Position numbers and translations under genes: made by a program
Assembly: GCA_045644725.1 (NCBI GenBank)
Contig: JAZRHK010000119.1
Coordinates: 1 to 8,121 of the forward strand
Reading direction: 5' to 3'
Length of the DNA: 8,121 nt
Source: CAAGNP01 sp045644725
GTDB lineage: Bacteria > Bacteroidota > Bacteroidia > Bacteroidales > UBA932
Notes under the pieces: model-generated
What the model saw: only the letters and a program-made list of their open reading frames with translations
What the model was told of the DNA's origin: nothing
Database searches by the model: none
Shown here: piece after piece, positions 6,942 through 8,121 of the stretch
Layout of the letters: the number at the start of each line of letters is the position of its first letter
Numbering within the stretch: position 1 is the stretch's first letter

Positions 6942-7340
6942 ATGGATATAATGGAAGTAAGGGAGTTTCTGTTGTCTCTTCCGCTTGTGGAGGAGTGCCA
7001 GCCTTTCGGGGACGATGCAGTAGTTTATAAGATAGGGGGGAGGATGTTTTGCTGCTGTATACTTCCCAGATTGGAGTATATTGCTGTGAAATGTCATCCA
7101 GACAGGGCAATACTGCTTCGTGACGAATTCCCTGCTGTGACTCCTGCCTATCATCTCAATAAAAAGCATTGGAACGACCTCCTTGTCACACTTCTCCCTC
7201 CTGATGTTATAAAAAGGGAGATTGTACATTCCTATATGCTCGTTATCCGTAACAACGTTACCCCTAAATCACTTAGCCGGGAGATATTGGACATAGTCAA
7301 TGAGGCCGGTATCAGGGACAATGCTGAGCTGATTCTATAA
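6942..7340 (+). CDS. MmcQ/YjbR family protein
   Basis: This 132-aa small cytoplasmic protein belongs to the MmcQ/YjbR family, whose fold resembles the CyaY-like/DNA-binding double-wing proteins; its molecular role is not established. Family marks are S-L-P-L-V-E-E at residues 12-18, P-F-G at 21-23, V-Y-K-I-G-G-R-M-F (28-36), V-K-C-H-P (49-53), the signature P-A-Y-H-L-N-K-K-H-W (68-77), and H-S-Y-M-L-V (96-101). The family often has K-V-x-G-K-M-F-A-L; here a run of three cysteines (37-39) follows the M-F. The ATG at 6942 fits the usual M-x-I-x-E-V-R-E-F N-terminus better than the ATG at 6951. The C-terminal tail (104-132) is a little longer than the minimal domain. It is transcribed divergently from the glycosyltransferase. 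No terminator hairpin with a U-tract follows; the palindromic repeat array begins within 10 bp of the stop. Confidence 0.9.
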   Translation: MDIMEVREFLLSLPLVEECQPFGDDAVVYKIGGRMFCCCILPRLEYIAVKCHPDRAILLRDEFPAVTPAYHLNKKHWNDLLVTLLPPDVIKREIVHSYMLVIRNNVTPKSLSREILDIVNEAGIRDNAELIL

Positions 7341-7350
7341 ATATATCTTT

Positions 7351-7550
7351 TGTCGCGGCTCGGAGTTAAGGTTCTTCAGGCGTTCGCTATGCTCACTTTT
7401 CACATTAGTTAATAAGGCGTCATCAGACGCCCCGCAGAGGCTGTGTATTTGCGCAGCAAATACGGCAAGGCCGGGAGCGCTGGTCCGGCGAGAGCCAGTA
7501 TCAAAAGTGCTTAGGCCATTAGGACCTTAATCTCCGCAGCCTCTACTCCA
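7351..7550 (+). repeat. Repeat family A, copy 1: long structured palindromic element
   Basis: The first 47 bp (7351-7397) match 7921-7967 at 45 of 47 positions, and the last 44 bp (7507-7550) match 8011-8054 at 40 of 44. The 109-bp interior is unrelated to that of copy 2. The two ends pair: GGCT, CGGAG and TTAAGGTTCT (7357-7375) with AGGACCTTAA, CTCCG and AGCC (7521-7541). This makes 19 bp with two single-base bulges (T7531, C7537), both on the 3' arm. A second stem joins CACTTTT (7394-7400) to AAAAGTG (7503-7509). Inside are perfect hairpins GGCGTC/GACGCC (7416-7431, 4-nt loop) and GTATTTG/CAAATAC (7445-7463, 5-nt loop), plus GCCGG/CCGGC (7470-7489). No credible reading frame spans it. It could be a structured RNA or a MITE-like element; strand is arbitrary. 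Confidence 0.75.
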
Positions 7551-7570
7551 ACTTAATGTATTTCCTTATG

Positions 7571-7605
7571 TGACGCTGGCGAAAATCGATAAGTCGTAGA
7601 CGTCA
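7571..7605 (+). repeat. Repeat family B, copy 1 (35 nt)
   Basis: This 35-bp element has terminal inverted arms TGACG and CGTCA, and the core CTGGCGAAAA at 7576-7585. It is followed by a tail (GCAGCATTTC) that resembles the CAGCACCTTTCG tail of copies 2 and 3. It is the most diverged of the three copies: the sixth pair of the stem is a C-A mismatch. Confidence 0.6.
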
Positions 7606-7643
7606 CTGCAGCATTTCTCTCATTCAGTACTCTTTCAGCCATA

Positions 7644-7678
7644 TGACGCCAGCAAAAGTCAACAAACCACAGGCGTCA
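7644..7678 (+). repeat. Repeat family B, copy 2 (35 nt)
   Basis: This 35-bp element has perfect 7-bp inverted arms TGACGCC and GGCGTCA around a 21-nt A-rich interior containing CCAGCAAAAG. The tail CAGCACCTTTCG (7679-7690) is identical to the tail after copy 3 and leads directly into the first C hairpin, so B and C form a composite unit here. Confidence 0.7.
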
Positions 7679-7692
7679 CAGCACCTTTCGCC

Positions 7693-7732
7693 ACACACCT
7701 ACAAGTTTTCGCCGGATTTCTTGTAGGTGTGT
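7693..7732 (+). repeat. Repeat family C, copy 1: perfect 13-bp hairpin
   Basis: ACACACCTACAAG (7693-7705) and CTTGTAGGTGTGT (7720-7732) are perfect inverted repeats around a 14-nt loop, TTTTCGCCGGATTT. The stem is strong but no U-tract follows, so a classical intrinsic terminator is unlikely. Two further copies lie downstream with nearly the same loop. Confidence 0.8.
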
Positions 7733-7765
7733 CCCCGAAGCATGCTGATTACTGCCCAAAATAAC

Positions 7766-7805
7766 ACCGTCACACGAGTTTTTGCCGGATTTCTTGCATG
7801 TGTGT
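7766..7805 (+). repeat. Repeat family C, copy 2: degraded hairpin
   Basis: The loop TTTTTGCCGGATTT (7779-7792) is intact, and the 3' arm CTTGCATGTGTGT (7793-7805) matches copy 1 at 11 of 13 positions. The 5' arm (7766-7778) matches copy 3 at only 8 of 13, so the stem is interrupted. The loop is better conserved than the stem. Confidence 0.65.
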
Positions 7806-7838
7806 CCGGAAATACCTCTGTTTACGGCATATTTCGCC

Positions 7839-7878
7839 ACACACCCACGAGTTTTTGCCGGATTTCTTGTAGGTGTGT
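7839..7878 (+). repeat. Repeat family C, copy 3: hairpin
   Basis: ACACACCCACGAG (7839-7851) pairs with CTTGTAGGTGTGT (7866-7878) through 11 Watson-Crick pairs, one G-T wobble and one C-A mismatch, around the loop TTTTTGCCGGATTT. The 3' arm is identical to that of copy 1, and the flank TTTCGCC just before the 5' arm is shared with copy 1 too. Confidence 0.75.
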
Positions 7879-7911
7879 AACTTGCGTCTCTCCTATGTCC
7901 ATGTCAACTTT

Positions 7912-8054
7912 TGGAGTTCTTGTCGTGGCTCGGAGTTAAGGTTCTTCAGGCGTTCGCGATGCTCACTCCCACCACCGCTTACGCGGCGGTCCCCCCGCTA
8001 TCAAGCGCGGGTGCTTAGGCCTTCAGAACCTTAATCTCCGCAGCCGCTACTCCA
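7912..8054 (+). repeat. Repeat family A, copy 2: compact structured palindromic element
   Basis: The ends match copy 1 (7351-7397 and 7507-7550) closely. The 19-bp end stem is fully Watson-Crick here: GGCT, CGGAG, TTAAGGTTCT (7927-7945) with AGAACCTTAA, CTCCG, AGCC (8025-8045), with the same two 3'-arm bulges (T8035, C8041). A further outer pair, TGGAGT (7912-7917) with ACTCCA (8049-8054), exists only in this copy. The interior is 43 bp, unlike the 109 bp of copy 1, and holds ACCACCGC/GCGGCGGT (7971-7990, one mismatch, 4-nt loop) and CCCGC/GCGGG (7994-8011). Copy 2 starts 570 bp after copy 1 in matching coordinates. Confidence 0.75.
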
Positions 8055-8074
8055 TCAGTATACTTTTCCCTACT

Positions 8075-8109
8075 AGACGCTGGCAAAAACCGGTAAACCA
8101 CAAGCGTCA
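8075..8109 (+). repeat. Repeat family B, copy 3 (35 nt), at window edge
   Basis: This is a 35-bp element with inverted arms GACGCT and AGCGTC and the core CTGGCAAAAAC (8080-8090). Relative to copy 2 the seventh stem position changes on both sides (C to T on the left, G to A on the right), so pairing is kept. The tail CAGCACCTTTCG (8110-8121) is identical to that of copy 2 and is cut by the window end; a C-type hairpin probably follows. Confidence 0.7.
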
Positions 8110-8121
8110 CAGCACCTTTCG

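Larger units (their letters stand above)
7341..8121. other. Gene-free repeat array region
   Basis: This stretch of 781 bp has no reading frame with recognisable protein features. About 60 to 65 percent of it is covered by repeats of families A, B and C in the order A1-B1-B2-C1-C2-C3-A2-B3. The pieces between the repeats (for example 7551-7570, 7606-7643, 7733-7765, 7806-7838, 7879-7911 and 8055-8074) show no other motif I can support, apart from the shared tails next to B and the shared TTTCGCC flank before C1 and C3. Confidence 0.7.

Noticed and set aside
7351..7550. Retron-type msr/msd RNA
   Set aside because: The end stem and inner hairpins are reminiscent, but there is no reverse transcriptase gene in the window, and two copies with different interiors do not fit.
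7571..7678. Possible CRISPR: two 35-nt palindromic repeats spaced 73 bp apart
   Set aside because: The copies are too diverged from one another, the third copy is over 400 bp away, and spacing is irregular with other repeats between; no cas genes are in the window.
7693..7732. Intrinsic terminator for the YjbR-family gene
   Set aside because: The hairpin is strong but it is followed by GTCCCC and not a U-tract, and it is over 350 bp past the stop codon.
7727..7939. 70-codon open frame on the plus strand
   Set aside because: It runs through the C hairpins and the start of A2; its protein has no family features and its composition follows the repeats.
7351..8054. Integron attC sites (long imperfect palindromes with bulges on one arm)
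   Set aside because: The ends lack the required R-Y-Y-Y-A-A-C / G-T-T-R-R-R-Y core sites, and no cassette reading frames lie between the copies.

Overview
The window looks like a Bacteroidales-type (Bacteroidota) chromosome. The evidence is the protein families (a Bacteroidota-style periplasmic binding lipoprotein with an N-terminal PWQG region, an iron-type ABC ATPase with an SDGE signature, a ptb/buk-type butyrate kinase), the weak or absent Shine-Dalgarno sequences, and a promoter that fits the Bacteroidota -33/-7 pattern (TTTG, about 20 bp, TAnnTTTG). Genus cannot be fixed from the sequence alone.

Positions 1-5852 (+) carry six tightly packed genes that probably form one transcription unit: the 3' nine-tenths of a butyrate kinase gene (cut by the window edge), a MATE-family multidrug/Na+ exporter, a cytidylate-kinase-like P-loop protein, and a complete iron-siderophore/cobalamin-type ABC importer (binding lipoprotein, FecCD/BtuC permease, FecE/BtuD-like ATPase). 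Gaps are 23, -17, -8, 5 and 6 bp, so translational coupling is likely. The three importer genes work together: the lipoprotein captures the chelate in the periplasm, the permease forms the channel and the ATPase powers it. No TonB receptor, siderophore gene or cobalamin riboswitch is present, so the substrate is undecided.

Positions 5856-6875 (-) hold a GT2-family membrane-associated glycosyltransferase that converges on the operon with only 3 bp between stop codons. It is divergent from a small MmcQ/YjbR-family gene (6942-7340, +). The 66-bp gap between them holds a good Bacteroidota promoter for the glycosyltransferase and a weaker one for the YjbR gene.

Positions 7341-8121 contain no credible gene. 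They are filled by an unusual array of three interspersed palindromic repeat families. Family A is about 140-200 nt, in two copies, with conserved ends that form a 19-bp stem around unrelated hairpin-rich interiors. Family B is 35 nt, in three copies, with compensatory stem changes. Family C is 40 nt, in three copies, a hairpin with a nearly invariant 14-nt loop. B and C share a core (C-Y-G-G-C-R-A-A-A-A, intact in five of six copies) in opposite orientations. The order is A1-B1-B2-C1-C2-C3-A2-B3, and the array runs off the right edge. This is the most novel-looking part of the window; whether it is a structured RNA locus, a non-autonomous mobile element family or a protein-binding repeat array cannot be settled from the window.
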